Source: Hydrogenophaga sp. (GTDB lineage: Bacteria; Pseudomonadota; Gammaproteobacteria; Burkholderiales; Burkholderiaceae_C). Taken from it: a stretch of 64,000 bases of DNA. Numbering within the stretch: position 1 is the stretch's first letter; each line of letters begins with the position of its first letter. Position numbers and translations under genes: made by a program. Location: assembly GCF_018780385.1 (NCBI RefSeq), contig NZ_JADMJO010000030.1, positions 1 to 64,000 of the forward strand. The letters run 5' to 3'. Of this stretch, positions 41,701 to 51,027 are shown one piece after another. The notes below the pieces were generated by a model. The model was not told the origin of the DNA and did no database searches. It saw only the letters and a program-made list of their open reading frames with translations.

Positions 41701-43927
41701 CAAGCAGGCGCAGGAGAACACCGCCCGCAGCGAGGCCTTGTTGCGCGGCGCGATCGACGCGGTCGACGAAGCTTTCGTGCTGTTTGATCCCGACGACCGG
41801 CTGGTCTTCTGCAATGAGAAGTACCGCCAGATTGCCCCCCGGGTGGCTCACCTCATGGTGCCGGGCAGTCGGTTCGAAGACATCCTGCGCGCCAGCGCCG
41901 CGCTGGGCGAACACCAGGGCACGAGTGGACATGAAGAGGACTGGGTGGCCGAGCGCATGGCGGCCCACCGCTCCGGCGACACCGAGTTGCTGCAGCAGCT
42001 CACCAATGGCCGCACGCTGCGCATGGTCGAGCGCCGCATGCCCGATGGTCACACGGTGGGTTTCCGCATCGACATCACCGACCTCGTGCAGGCCAAGGAA
42101 CAGGCGCAGGAAGCCTCGCGCATCAAGGGCGAATTTCTGGCCAACATGAGCCACGAAATCCGCACGCCGCTCAACGCCATGATCGGCATGACCCACCTGC
42201 TGGGCGACACACCGCTCACCCCGTACCAGACGCAGCTGCTGTCGAAGTCGCGGGTGGCCAGCCGCTCGCTGCTGGGCCTGGTCAACGACGTGCTCGACCT
42301 GGCCAAGATCGAGGCCGGGGGCTTCGACCTGGACCTGAAGCCCTTCAGCCCACAAGACATGCTGGGCGAGATGGACGCGCTGTTCCGCCCCCAGGCCGAG
42401 GCCGCCGGCATCCGCTACCTGATCACGGTGGCACACGACGTGCCGCGCGTGCTGCTGGGCGACGCCCTGCGCGTGCGGCAGATCTTCACCAACCTCATTG
42501 GCAACGCGCTGAAATTCACGCAGGCGGGCAACGTGTGGGTGACGCTGGAAACCGTGTCGATGGACGACAGCCAGGTGCGCCTGCGCAGCACCGTGCGCGA
42601 CACCGGCACCGGCATCGATGCCGACACCCAGTCCCGGCTGTTCACGCCGTTCACCCAGGCCGACACCTCCTCCACCCGCCGCTTCAGCGGCACCGGCCTG
42701 GGCCTGTCGATCGTGCGCAAGCTCACCGAGATGATGGGCGGCGAGGTGGGTTTGCGCAGCGAAGCCGGACGCGGCAGCGAGTTCTGGTTCGAGCTGGTGT
42801 TGCAGCGCCCTTCGGCCACCACGCTGCTGGCCCTGGGCACCGCCGCGCGCGACAACGGGGTGCGCCTGGAGGCACCGGGTCAGGCGCTGCGCCACCTCAA
42901 CCTGCTGCTGGTGGACGACAGCGAGATCAACCTGGAGGTGGCCTCGGGCCTGCTCGCACGCGAAGGTGCCCGCGTGTGCCTGGCGCGCACCGGGCGCGAG
43001 GCCCTGGAGGCGATACGCGCCACACCCCAGGCCTTCGACGCGGTGCTGATGGACCTGCAGATGCCCGAGATGGACGGTCTGGAGGCCACGCGGCGCGTGC
43101 GCGGCGAGCTCGGCCTGATGAATCTGCCCGTGATTGCGCTGACGGCGGGCGCGCTCGCCGAAGAACGCCAGCACGCCATGGAGGCCGGCATGAGCGGCTT
43201 CCTCACCAAACCGCTGGACCCCGAGCGGCTGGTGCGCATGGTGCGCGAGTGCGTCGACCAGGCGAGCGCAAACCCATCCCATGTACCCGATCCACCGGAC
43301 GTGCCCACGGCGGTTGCACCACCGGCCGGCGCCTGGCCGCAGATCCCCGGCCTGGACGGCGCGCTGGCCCATCAACGGTTGGGGGGCGACCTGGAGCTGT
43401 GGCTGAAGTCGCTCCAACGCCTGCAGGACGAGTTCGGCGACCTCGCGATGCGCGCCCTCACCCTGCCCGACGCCGGCACCGAGCGCCAGACACTCGCCGC
43501 GCGGCTGCACAAGCTGCGGGGCAGCGCCGGGACGCTGGGCGCCACCGAGCTGATGCAGCTCGCCCAGGCACTGGAGACCGGTCTGATCGACGACCGGCCC
43601 CCCGCGCAGCTCGACGCACGGTGGCGCGCGCTGCAGAACGCGCTGGAGGCCCTGCGCCGCCACAGCGAACCGGTGTTGAAGGCCGCTCGCAGCGCTGCAC
43701 CGAGCAACCCGCCCGCGATGCCCTCAGAAGCTGCCGAGGCCGACCTCCCGCATTTTCTGGAGTTGCTGCAGCGCCAGGACCTCGACGCCCTGGCCTGGTG
43801 GAAGCTGCACGCCAGCGGGCTGAAGGTCCGCCTGGGCGCGGCCACCGTTGAACGCGTGGGACACTGGCTCGACGAGCTCGATTTCGCGAGTGCCAGTGCC
43901 GCCCTGACCGAGGAACTTCCGCCATGA
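38789..43927 (+). CDS. Giant hybrid sensor kinase, CHASE-Cache-PAS-HK-REC-HPt
   Basis: 1712 aa. Helix (12-30), extracytoplasmic CHASE domain (about 75-265; FPGARGFGFIRWVPRANEAA), helix about 300-320, helix about 358-375, a second extracytoplasmic Cache-like region (about 380-660; PEIYVTNAQGDFVAHPD), helix about 672-690, PAS domains (about 705-825, 850-975, 985-1100), HisKA with NMSHEIRTPLNAMIGM (about 1119), HATPase with NLIGNALKFT and GTGLGLSIV, receiver with VLMDLQMPEMDG (about 1368-1490) and HPt with LHKLRGSAG (about 1572). Two separate outside sensors in one kinase are unusual. It is the middle gene of the 38.4-45.1 kb operon. Confidence 0.92.
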   Translation: MTPGQTSRRWALALWCAGVLLSALLAAQVQRDNHRLLTEHTSAAADALSAAIQERFKLYEYGLRGARGAVAASGGDSVTRDQFKAYVNSRETREFPGARGFGFIRWVPRANEAAFVARARSEGAADFSIRELAPHAHDRFVIQYIYPEDTNQGATGLDIASEPNRHAAALAAAREAQARLTAPTTLVQASGQARRGFLLLLPVYRDLQPNPAPAAREAATLGWTYAPLLVDEVLADVAPQLRTVAISLTDGAEQVPFFESQDAFRSDVEVVRPLDVQGRQWVMRVIPLPALIASARTGSPVSTLLAGVALSSLLAVVLALLLEHRWLAREHTPPAVMGHSRGQPVHLAAFLRSRLALRAGLGFAVVLALLVTNEYFHQLKAQRQQAELSLQGAVDSVARTAESKYAERRRSVLFLANTPPVKGLVRALQQGGVDAQEVSTAALWQRRMEQIFTAYLAATPEVFMVRFVGATHEGQEIVRVARQDGHIVVAPPGHLQRKGDTPYMREALRLGDGNVFVSEVNLKREYGPVDLPHQPTIRYATPVYDPQGRVFGAIVINVDLTGRLGVLPAGAGPRPEIYVTNAQGDFVAHPDPAMTFGFNLGQRHLWTDSFKPATAPDAHSGDRVTWWTGPEGLVMAAQASVIGNPDSSIGILHYRATRLESDLKAAARVSARGGVLPMLAAGLVGAFMLYLYWVGVQRRFQAREDRLQLAAIVDQSPDAIVGLDTEGRVTSWNRGAQRLFGYTAKEAIGQGLDALTMPPGQPSDEVRAIGTMPNPGDAPPMELWRHTSTGQAVLVAMTLFRLEDDAGAPMGASVIVRDITSERAAQRKVVELKEGLERQVMDRTAALVEEHERLDNILRGTDAGTWEWNVQTGELRVNERWASIIGYRINELEPLSVDRWFERLHPGDTTLTQGMLQGHFSGAFDMYECEVRARHRDGHWVWVLDRGQVRSWTADGQPEWMYGTHQDITANKQAQENTARSEALLRGAIDAVDEAFVLFDPDDRLVFCNEKYRQIAPRVAHLMVPGSRFEDILRASAALGEHQGTSGHEEDWVAERMAAHRSGDTELLQQLTNGRTLRMVERRMPDGHTVGFRIDITDLVQAKEQAQEASRIKGEFLANMSHEIRTPLNAMIGMTHLLGDTPLTPYQTQLLSKSRVASRSLLGLVNDVLDLAKIEAGGFDLDLKPFSPQDMLGEMDALFRPQAEAAGIRYLITVAHDVPRVLLGDALRVRQIFTNLIGNALKFTQAGNVWVTLETVSMDDSQVRLRSTVRDTGTGIDADTQSRLFTPFTQADTSSTRRFSGTGLGLSIVRKLTEMMGGEVGLRSEAGRGSEFWFELVLQRPSATTLLALGTAARDNGVRLEAPGQALRHLNLLLVDDSEINLEVASGLLAREGARVCLARTGREALEAIRATPQAFDAVLMDLQMPEMDGLEATRRVRGELGLMNLPVIALTAGALAEERQHAMEAGMSGFLTKPLDPERLVRMVRECVDQASANPSHVPDPPDVPTAVAPPAGAWPQIPGLDGALAHQRLGGDLELWLKSLQRLQDEFGDLAMRALTLPDAGTERQTLAARLHKLRGSAGTLGATELMQLAQALETGLIDDRPPAQLDARWRALQNALEALRRHSEPVLKAARSAAPSNPPAMPSEAAEADLPHFLELLQRQDLDALAWWKLHASGLKVRLGAATVERVGHWLDELDFASASAALTEELPP

Positions 43928-45132
43928 CCCGCCCCGCCACCGGGCTTGAGACCACCGCCGCGCCGCCGCTGCTGCCCGACATCCTGATCGTCGACGACGA
44001 TCCGGGGATGGTGCAGGCGCTGGCGCGGGTGATCCGCCCGCTGGGGCGTCTGCGCTTTGCCACCCAGGGCCTGGATGCGCTGCGGCTGATGGCCGAGTCG
44101 CCACCCGACCTGGTGCTGCTCGATGCCCAGATGCCCGGCATGTCCGGCTTCGAGGTGCTGGAAGCCATCAAGGGCGACCCACTGCTGGCCGACATCCCGG
44201 TGATCTTCGTGACCAGCCACGCCGAAGCCACCTTCGAGCAGACCGGGCTGGAGAAGGGCGCGGCCGACTTCATTGCCAAACCGATCCGCCCGGCCATCGT
44301 GCAGGCGCGTGTGCGCACCCAGCTGCGGCTCAAGCAGGCCAACGATGCGCTCAAGCAGGTGGCCGCCACCGACCGCCTGAACCTGGCCGAGGCCCTGCTT
44401 GAACTGCGGGAGAGTCATGCCCAATTGCAGAAGACCGCCGAGGAACTGCAGCTCGCCAACGAAGGGCTGCTGCAGTTCGTGCGCATCTCGTCCCACGACC
44501 TGCGCGAGCCGCTGAACACGGTGGTGCAGTTCGTCGGGCTGGTGGAAGAAGACCACGCCGCCGACCTGCCCCCGGACACACGCCACTACCTCAAGCTGGT
44601 GCGCCACGCGGGCGAGCGCATGCGCACCATGCTCGACGATGTGGTGCGTTATGCGCGCCTGCAGCATGGCGAGACCGAGCCGCGCACACCGGTGGCGCTG
44701 GCGCCACTCATGGCCGAGGTCTGCGATGCCCTGGCTGCGCAGTTGGGCGCCACCGGCGCGCAGCTGCACATGGGCGATCTGCCGGTGGTCGCGGGTCACG
44801 CGAGCCTGCTCTCCCAGCTGTTCCAGAACCTGGTGACCAACGCGCTGAAGTTCATGCCGCCGGGCCGCGCGCCCCGCATCGAGATCACGGCCGAGACACA
44901 CGCCGGCATGACCCTGATCACCGTGAAGGACAACGGAATCGGCATATCGCCTGAAGGCATGGACAAGCTGTTCCAGCCGTTTTCACGGCTGAACTTGCGG
45001 CGCGAATTCGAAGGCTCGGGGCTGGGACTGGCGATCAGCCGCCAGATCGCCGAGGCTCACGGCGGCACGATCACCGTGCGATCGAAACCGGGCGAAGGCT
45101 CGGCGTTCGAGGTGCGGCTGCCGCTGGCCTGA
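43924..45132 (+). CDS. REC-histidine kinase hybrid (response regulator with kinase output)
   Basis: 402 aa, no membrane segment. Receiver (about 18-135) with ILIVDDDPGM, phospho-acceptor Asp67 in LVLLDAQMPGMSG and IAKPIRP; then coiled coil and HisKA with RISSHDLREPLN (His about 190), HATPase with QNLVTNALKFMPPG, VKDNGIGI and GSGLGLAISR. A receiver before a kinase usually means the kinase is gated by an upstream phospho-donor. Overlaps the giant hybrid kinase by four bases, making it the third gene of the operon. Confidence 0.9.
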   Translation: MTRPATGLETTAAPPLLPDILIVDDDPGMVQALARVIRPLGRLRFATQGLDALRLMAESPPDLVLLDAQMPGMSGFEVLEAIKGDPLLADIPVIFVTSHAEATFEQTGLEKGAADFIAKPIRPAIVQARVRTQLRLKQANDALKQVAATDRLNLAEALLELRESHAQLQKTAEELQLANEGLLQFVRISSHDLREPLNTVVQFVGLVEEDHAADLPPDTRHYLKLVRHAGERMRTMLDDVVRYARLQHGETEPRTPVALAPLMAEVCDALAAQLGATGAQLHMGDLPVVAGHASLLSQLFQNLVTNALKFMPPGRAPRIEITAETHAGMTLITVKDNGIGISPEGMDKLFQPFSRLNLRREFEGSGLGLAISRQIAEAHGGTITVRSKPGEGSAFEVRLPLA

Positions 45133-45146
45133 ACCTGGAGCCGGCT

Positions 45147-45881
45147 TCAGGCGGCGCGATGGCGGCGCAGCGCGCCCGCGGCCAGCAAGCCCAGACCGAG
45201 CAAGGCCACCGTGCCGGGTTCGGGCACCTGGCCCACCGTCACGTTGTCGATGCCGAAGCCGTCCGCCGACGAGTTGGAGAAGATCGTGATGCCGGTGATG
45301 GCCGACGCCGAGGTGAAGGCCAGGTAGAACACGCGGCCGTTGCTCAAGCCACCGCCGAAGATGTCGTCGAAGCTGATCGTGCCGAGGTCGCTGTTGACCT
45401 CGAGGTCGTAGCGCCCTCCCGCATCGTTGGCATCGGTGAGGAAGAAGCCGATGCTGTTGACGTTGTCCAGCGGGCTGAAGGTGAAGATGCGCGCGTCGAA
45501 GCTGTCGAGCCACCGGGTGCCGCCCGGGGTGGTGTTGAAGCGGCCACCAAACGGCGAGTTCGTGCTGTTGAGGATGGCCGCACCCGCAGCGCAACCGCCC
45601 AGCTTGCCCACGCATGCACCACCCGAACCCGCCCAGTCCATGGAAAAGCTGCCCACGCTGGCCGACTCCAGCGGCTTGCCCTGGCTGCCGGCGACAAAGC
45701 CCTCGAAGGTCTCGGTGCTGCGGTGGGTGCCCAGCGAAGCCAGGAACGCCGTCTCTGCGGCACGGCTGGCCAACAGGCCTTCAGCACTGACGGTGAAGGT
45801 CACCGCAGCGGCCTGGGCGGCGCCCGCGAACAACAGGGCGCTGACCGCGCAAAGAGCGAAGGATTTGAACTGGCTGAACAT
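45147..45881 (-). CDS. PEP-CTERM sorting domain protein
   Basis: 244 aa. Signal peptide (MFSQFKSFALCAVSALLFAG ... AQAA), a mature beta-rich domain (TETFEGFVAGSQGK, TRWLDSFDARIFTFSP) and a C-terminal PEP-CTERM tail: VPEPGTVALLGLGLLAAG followed by RRHR. Such proteins are cleaved by the archaeosortase/exosortase system and often belong to exopolysaccharide biofilm surfaces. No exosortase gene is in the window. It is convergent with the upstream REC-kinase gene and encoded between two kinase genes. Confidence 0.9.
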   Translation of the reverse strand: MFSQFKSFALCAVSALLFAGAAQAAAVTFTVSAEGLLASRAAETAFLASLGTHRSTETFEGFVAGSQGKPLESASVGSFSMDWAGSGGACVGKLGGCAAGAAILNSTNSPFGGRFNTTPGGTRWLDSFDARIFTFSPLDNVNSIGFFLTDANDAGGRYDLEVNSDLGTISFDDIFGGGLSNGRVFYLAFTSASAITGITIFSNSSADGFGIDNVTVGQVPEPGTVALLGLGLLAAGALRRHRAA

Positions 45882-45983
45882 GGCGACTTTCGGGAAATGA
45901 CATGCGGATGGGTACTCTGCACCGTATGCAGCACCGATCGTGCCAGCCTTGCCCGAGCGCTCAGAAACAATAACTTACACGCG

Positions 45984-46014
45984 TTGACAATCTGAAACCT
46001 GTCAGGGTTGTCAA
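45984..46014. promoter_or_regulatory. Imperfect inverted repeat between PEP-CTERM gene and the giant kinase
   Basis: TTGACAA-TCTGA ... TCAG-GG-TTGTCAA: 7-bp perfect outer arms plus an inner CTGA/TCAG pair. It lies 103 bases upstream of the PEP-CTERM start and just past the stop of the giant kinase gene (both minus strand). On the minus strand TTGACA at 46014-46009 resembles a -35 box. No T tract follows the hairpin. Operator or weak terminator. Confidence 0.4.
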
Positions 46015-46048
46015 TTATTCCGACAGTTCGAGGCAGTGCGGGATCTGG

Positions 46049-49000
46049 TCAATCCACCGTCCTGAACACCGCGCGCAAGGCCTCCAGCCGTGGCGGTTTG
46101 CTCAGCAGGTGGTCCACATGCGGCGGGCATTCGCCCTCTTCCTGCATGCGCCGACCCCAGCCCGTGAGCATCACCACCGGCGTGCCCTGCGACGCGGCCT
46201 TGACGGCGGCCGCCACGGAACGACCGTCGACCTCGGGCATGCCGAGGTCGGTGATGACCACGTCGAACGCCTGCGCCGACATCGCTGCCTTGAACGCCGC
46301 GATGCCCTCGCCTCCCCCGGCCGCCGTGCCCACCGTGTGCCCTTCGGCGGCCAGGGTGTCGGACAACGAACGCAGCAGCAAGGGATCGTCGTCCACCAGC
46401 AGGATCTTCAGCGCCCGGCGTTGATTGGGGGTGTGGATCGGCGTCGCCTCGTTCGGGGCGAGTTCACCGTGCGCGGCAAAGTCCAGGCGAATGGTGGTGC
46501 CCTCGCCCGGCGCGCTCTCGATGGTGATCTCCGCACCGTGGCGCTGCATGCTGCCATAGACCATGGCCAGCCCCAGCCCGGAGCCGCGTTGTCCCTTGGT
46601 GGTGAAGAACGGCTCCAGGCAACGCCGCTGCGTCTCGGTGTCCATACCGATGCCGGTGTCGATCACGTCCAGTTGCACACGGACCGCACCGTCGGCCAGC
46701 ACAGCACGCCGTGTCCGCAAGGTGAGTGTGCCGCCCTCGGGCATGGCGTCCACCGCGTTGAGCACGAGGTTGGTCACCGCGTCGCGGATCTCGCCCTCCA
46801 TGACGAAGACCGGTGACAACAGATCGCCCAGTTCGAGTGCGATGTCGATGGAGATACCCGCTTGCTGCGGCATGTCACGCCAGCGCGCGCGCGTGAGGTC
46901 GAGCACCTGCCTGACGAGCTGGTTGAGGTCCACCGCGCGGCTTCGAACACCGGCATCGCTGGGTCGGTAGAAATCGCGCATGCGCGCCACGGTCTCGGCC
47001 ACGTCGTCGATGGCGATCTGCACCGTCAGCAGCTGGGCGCGCCCGCGCTCGCTCAATGCTGGTTCGTTGGCCAGCAGCGATTCTGTGTAGAGCACCACCG
47101 GTGAGATGGCGTTGTTGATATCGTGCGCGATGCCGCTGGCCATTTGCCCGAGAACGCGCAGCCTCTCCTGCTGCAGCACCACCTGTTGCGCCTCGTTGAG
47201 CTCGTCGTAGGCCTGCTGCAGCGAGCGGTGCAGCCGGGCCTGGCTGGCGGCCAGCGCCACGTGCTCGGCCAGTTGGCGCATGAACTCGCATTCCCCGCTG
47301 TCAAAGCCATGGCCCAGCGCGCGCGCAGCCACCAGCACGCCCAACACCTCGCCCTGCGCATGCAGGGGCGCAAACACCGCAGAGCCCAGGCCCGCGTGTG
47401 CCAGCCGCTGGAGCCAGGCAAACGGGGTGTCGGCCAGCACCGGCTCGTGCACCAGCTCGCCGCTCGCGCAGCGCGCCAGGCCGCTGCCCGTCAGGGACAA
47501 CACATCACCCTCCCGCAGCCCGATCACCTGCCCACGCTCGAGGGCCTGCGCACTCAGGTGGGCGACGGTGAAGGCCTGGGTCGGCAGGTCGAACAGCAAG
47601 GCCGCCGAGAACACGGTCGAAAACCGGGATTCGATGTTGTCGCAGACCACGCGAAAGATGCGGTCGAGGTCGAGGCGTTCGTCGGTGGCGCGAACGATGT
47701 GGTTGAGCAGCTCGGTGCGCGAGAGCTGCAACTGCAACCGCGCCTCGGCTTCGACGCGCTCGGTCACTTCCTGCACGGTGCCGCCGATCGACACCATCGC
47801 ACCGCTGGCGTCGCGCCGGGGTTCATCGATGTTTTCCTCGTACCAATGGATCTCTCCATCCGGTTGGACGCAACGGTACTTCCAGCTTCTGGAGGTACCG
47901 TCCCGAAGGCATTCGGTCATCGTCTGCAGGTAGTCGGCGCGGTCGTCCGGATGAATGCGGTCCAGGATCTGTTCGATGCTGGGCGGGCCGTTGGCGGGAT
48001 CACGCCCCGTCAAGGCATAGAGGTTGGCCGACCACACCGCCGAATGGTCTTGCGCCATGCGGTCCCAACTGCCCATGCGGGCCAGCGATTGCGAGCGCGC
48101 CAGGCTGGCCTGCGAAGCCTGCACCGCCATCATCGCCTGCGCGCGCTGTTGCTCCAACGCCACCTGGTCGGTGATGTCCATCGCCACCACCAGCTGGGCA
48201 TCACGACCGTTGTAGTTCAGGCTCTGGGAGGTGATGTCCACCGTGACTGGCACGCCGTTCTTGCGCAGATGCACCCAGGTACCCACGCGCTCACGGCCAT
48301 CGGGCGACGCAACAGCAGCGCGTCCGCGCAGGCGGTGTTTTTCGCTCTCGGAGCGGATGTCGTCGATGGTGAGTGCGAGGAACTCCTCGCGGCTGTAGCC
48401 GTACTGTTCAATGGCCGCGTTGTTCACTTCAAGGAACGCGCGGGTGGCGCGGTCGAACACCCACATCGGGTGCGGATTGCCCAGGAACAGCAACTGAAAG
48501 CCCCCGCGCAGCCGGGCTTCCTTCTCCTCGGCCAGCTTGCGCTGGGTGATGTCACGCTCGGTCGCCACCCAATGGGTGAACCGGCCTGTGGCGTCGGCGA
48601 TCGGAACCATGTCGAGCTCCAGCCAGAACTCGCTGCCGTCCTTGCGGTAGTTGATCAACTCCTCGCGAACCGGCTCCCCGCGCTCGATGCTGCGGCGGAT
48701 GCGGTCCAGCGCATCGGGATCGGTCCTGGGGCCATGCAGCATGCTCGGGGTCTGTCCGATCGCCTCGACAGCGCTGTAACCGGTCAAGCGCTCGAACGCT
48801 TCGTTGACGTAACGGATGCGCGGACCGCCATCATCGATCGACTCGGCCCCCGTGATGAGCACGATGTCGTTGACCCGCGCCACGCACGTCTCCAGCAGCT
48901 TGAGCCGGTCCTCGCGTGCGTGCCGCTCCTGGGCTTTCTGCAACTGGTCCAGTGCCGCCGACAGGCTCTCGCCAATGGCAGACAGCAGTTGGCCCTCTTC

Positions 49001-50866
49001 CTCCATAAAGTACATCGGCTCATCGGCCATGAACACCAGCGCCAACGGCACCTGACCCTGTGGCGCGATGGGCACCACCGCCAACGCCTTGAAACCACGG
49101 TGCAACGCCGTGGCAGCCCAGCGGCCCATGCTGGAGTCGTTGGCAATGTCGTTGGACACCACCAGTTGCAAGGTGCGCAGCGCGGTGGGCACGGGCGAAG
49201 CGTAGGTGTCCACGTCCACCGATGCGCGGTTGAGCAGGTCGGTGTAGCCGTCGTCCGCGCCCGCGCTCAACAGCGCCGTCATGGTGCGCTTCAGCGGATC
49301 CATGCTGGCCACCCAGGCCATGCGCAGTTCACCCTGTTCCACCGCGATGTCGCACACGCGCTGGAGCAGGTTGTCCCTGGAGTCCGCCGAGACAATCGCC
49401 GCATTGATCTGGCTCTGCACCTGGTACATGCGGCGCAACCGGTGCTGCTCGGTGATGTCTTGCAAGGCGCCGGCGTACACCACCGGCTCGCCGGCTTCGT
49501 CACGCTCCAGGAAGGCGAAACTGTCGACCCAGCGCACGCCCCTGTCGGTGCGCACGATGCGGTATTGCTGGCGCAGCGGCTTGCCGCCCTGGAACAGGCT
49601 GTCGCGCTGGGCAACCACCCGATCCATGTCGTCGGGATGGATCATGTACTGGTACATCTCGGCAGTGACCGGCCCCATGGCTGGATCCAGCCCGAACAGT
49701 TCGTACGTGGTGTCGGAGGCGCTGTACAGCCGGGTCTTGAGATCGAGCTGGTAGAAGCCCACGCGGGCAATCTGCTGCGCCTTGACCAGTTGGGCCTGGT
49801 TTTTGGTGAGCTCGCGCAGCATGGCGTCCAGCGCGGTTTCCAGTTCAGCGAATTCGCGGCCCGTTGCACCCGGCAAAGGCCCGGCCAGCGGTTGGTTGTG
49901 CGCGGCCGCACGCATGCGCGCCAGCAGATGCGACACCGGGCGTGCGATGTGTTGCAGACCCAGTTGCCAGGCCAACACCAAGCCCACCAGCGCGGCCAGC
50001 GCCATCACGGCGAGTTGCCGTTGCAATTGGCGGGTGGTCGAGGCGAGCACGTCCTCGCGCTGTCCACCCGCGATGACGAACAGCCCTTCACCACCCAGGC
50101 CATCGATCGGAACGAACTCGTACAACCAGTCTGTACCCAGGGCATCGCGCAGATCCAGGCTGCCCGTCGTCCTGGCGGCAACGGCCGCTCGCAGACCGTC
50201 GTTGTCGAGGGTGGTGCCGATGCGATCCGGGCCGGGCCGGCTGGACGCGAGCAGTGTGCCCGTCGCATCGGTGATGTCCACGTGGATGGAACCCGGCAGA
50301 GGCAGGGATTGCAGCTTCTGCGCGGAGGGCAACAGATCCACCGTGGTGAAGGCCACGCCCACGAACGCATTGCCATAGTCGAACACCGGCATGCCGAAGC
50401 CGAGCTGGCGCTTGCCCGAGACACGCCCGACCAGGTATTCACCCATGGAAAACTTCCGTTCACGAACCGTGTTGCGGAAGTAGGCGCGGTCGGCCACGTT
50501 GATGGGCTGCGGCCCCACATTGGCCAGGCACTGGATGTCGCCCTGCAGATCGGCCACACCGATGTTGCCGTAACCCGGCGTGGCCGCCGAGACGTTGCGC
50601 AGGAACTCGTAGCAGAGCTGGCGCAGGTCGGTTCGGCGCACCGAAGGCCCGGCCGCCACGGTGGCCAGGATCTGCCGCACCCCTTCAATGAGTTGCTCCT
50701 GGTTGGCCGCGGCCAACACGCCCACCGCCCGGATTTCCTGGCGTCCGCGCTGCACCGCCTCCTGGCTGGTGCTGGTGTAGCCCACCCACAGCATGACCAG
50801 GCCCGGCAGGATCGCAATGATCACCAACATGAGCAGCAGGCTGCGGATTCCCCTCTTGTGACGCAA
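46049..50866 (-). CDS. Giant PAS/GAF hybrid sensor histidine kinase with receiver
   Basis: About 1605 aa. The start is uncertain: TTG at 50866 has AGGGG seven bases upstream; GTG at 50902 or TTG at 50932 also work. An N-terminal helix (LLLMLVIIAILPGLVMLW), an extracytoplasmic region of about 240 aa, a second helix (VMALAALVGLVLAWQLGL), then repeated cytosolic PAS/PAC units and two GAF domains, HisKA with SGIAHDINNAISPVVLYT (about 1245), HATPase with GMDTETQRRCLEPFFTT and GSGLGLAMV, and a receiver with VVITDLGMPEVDG near the C-terminus. Divergent from the REC-kinase at 51028 with about 160 bases between. Confidence 0.9.
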   Translation of the reverse strand: MRHKRGIRSLLLMLVIIAILPGLVMLWVGYTSTSQEAVQRGRQEIRAVGVLAAANQEQLIEGVRQILATVAAGPSVRRTDLRQLCYEFLRNVSAATPGYGNIGVADLQGDIQCLANVGPQPINVADRAYFRNTVRERKFSMGEYLVGRVSGKRQLGFGMPVFDYGNAFVGVAFTTVDLLPSAQKLQSLPLPGSIHVDITDATGTLLASSRPGPDRIGTTLDNDGLRAAVAARTTGSLDLRDALGTDWLYEFVPIDGLGGEGLFVIAGGQREDVLASTTRQLQRQLAVMALAALVGLVLAWQLGLQHIARPVSHLLARMRAAAHNQPLAGPLPGATGREFAELETALDAMLRELTKNQAQLVKAQQIARVGFYQLDLKTRLYSASDTTYELFGLDPAMGPVTAEMYQYMIHPDDMDRVVAQRDSLFQGGKPLRQQYRIVRTDRGVRWVDSFAFLERDEAGEPVVYAGALQDITEQHRLRRMYQVQSQINAAIVSADSRDNLLQRVCDIAVEQGELRMAWVASMDPLKRTMTALLSAGADDGYTDLLNRASVDVDTYASPVPTALRTLQLVVSNDIANDSSMGRWAATALHRGFKALAVVPIAPQGQVPLALVFMADEPMYFMEEEGQLLSAIGESLSAALDQLQKAQERHAREDRLKLLETCVARVNDIVLITGAESIDDGGPRIRYVNEAFERLTGYSAVEAIGQTPSMLHGPRTDPDALDRIRRSIERGEPVREELINYRKDGSEFWLELDMVPIADATGRFTHWVATERDITQRKLAEEKEARLRGGFQLLFLGNPHPMWVFDRATRAFLEVNNAAIEQYGYSREEFLALTIDDIRSESEKHRLRGRAAVASPDGRERVGTWVHLRKNGVPVTVDITSQSLNYNGRDAQLVVAMDITDQVALEQQRAQAMMAVQASQASLARSQSLARMGSWDRMAQDHSAVWSANLYALTGRDPANGPPSIEQILDRIHPDDRADYLQTMTECLRDGTSRSWKYRCVQPDGEIHWYEENIDEPRRDASGAMVSIGGTVQEVTERVEAEARLQLQLSRTELLNHIVRATDERLDLDRIFRVVCDNIESRFSTVFSAALLFDLPTQAFTVAHLSAQALERGQVIGLREGDVLSLTGSGLARCASGELVHEPVLADTPFAWLQRLAHAGLGSAVFAPLHAQGEVLGVLVAARALGHGFDSGECEFMRQLAEHVALAASQARLHRSLQQAYDELNEAQQVVLQQERLRVLGQMASGIAHDINNAISPVVLYTESLLANEPALSERGRAQLLTVQIAIDDVAETVARMRDFYRPSDAGVRSRAVDLNQLVRQVLDLTRARWRDMPQQAGISIDIALELGDLLSPVFVMEGEIRDAVTNLVLNAVDAMPEGGTLTLRTRRAVLADGAVRVQLDVIDTGIGMDTETQRRCLEPFFTTKGQRGSGLGLAMVYGSMQRHGAEITIESAPGEGTTIRLDFAAHGELAPNEATPIHTPNQRRALKILLVDDDPLLLRSLSDTLAAEGHTVGTAAGGGEGIAAFKAAMSAQAFDVVITDLGMPEVDGRSVAAAVKAASQGTPVVMLTGWGRRMQEEGECPPHVDHLLSKPPRLEALRAVFRTVD

Positions 50867-51027
50867 GGCGTGGCCCCTGTTGAATAACCAGAAATAAATC
50901 ACCGATTGCCGCTGATCCGCATGCTCGCACAAACGCGGTAGGTGGTAGGGTATGCGTCAAGGCCTGATCGTGAAAAATCCCCACATGTGGCAATGACCTG
51001 TCACTGATCGACAACTGGCACCCCACC

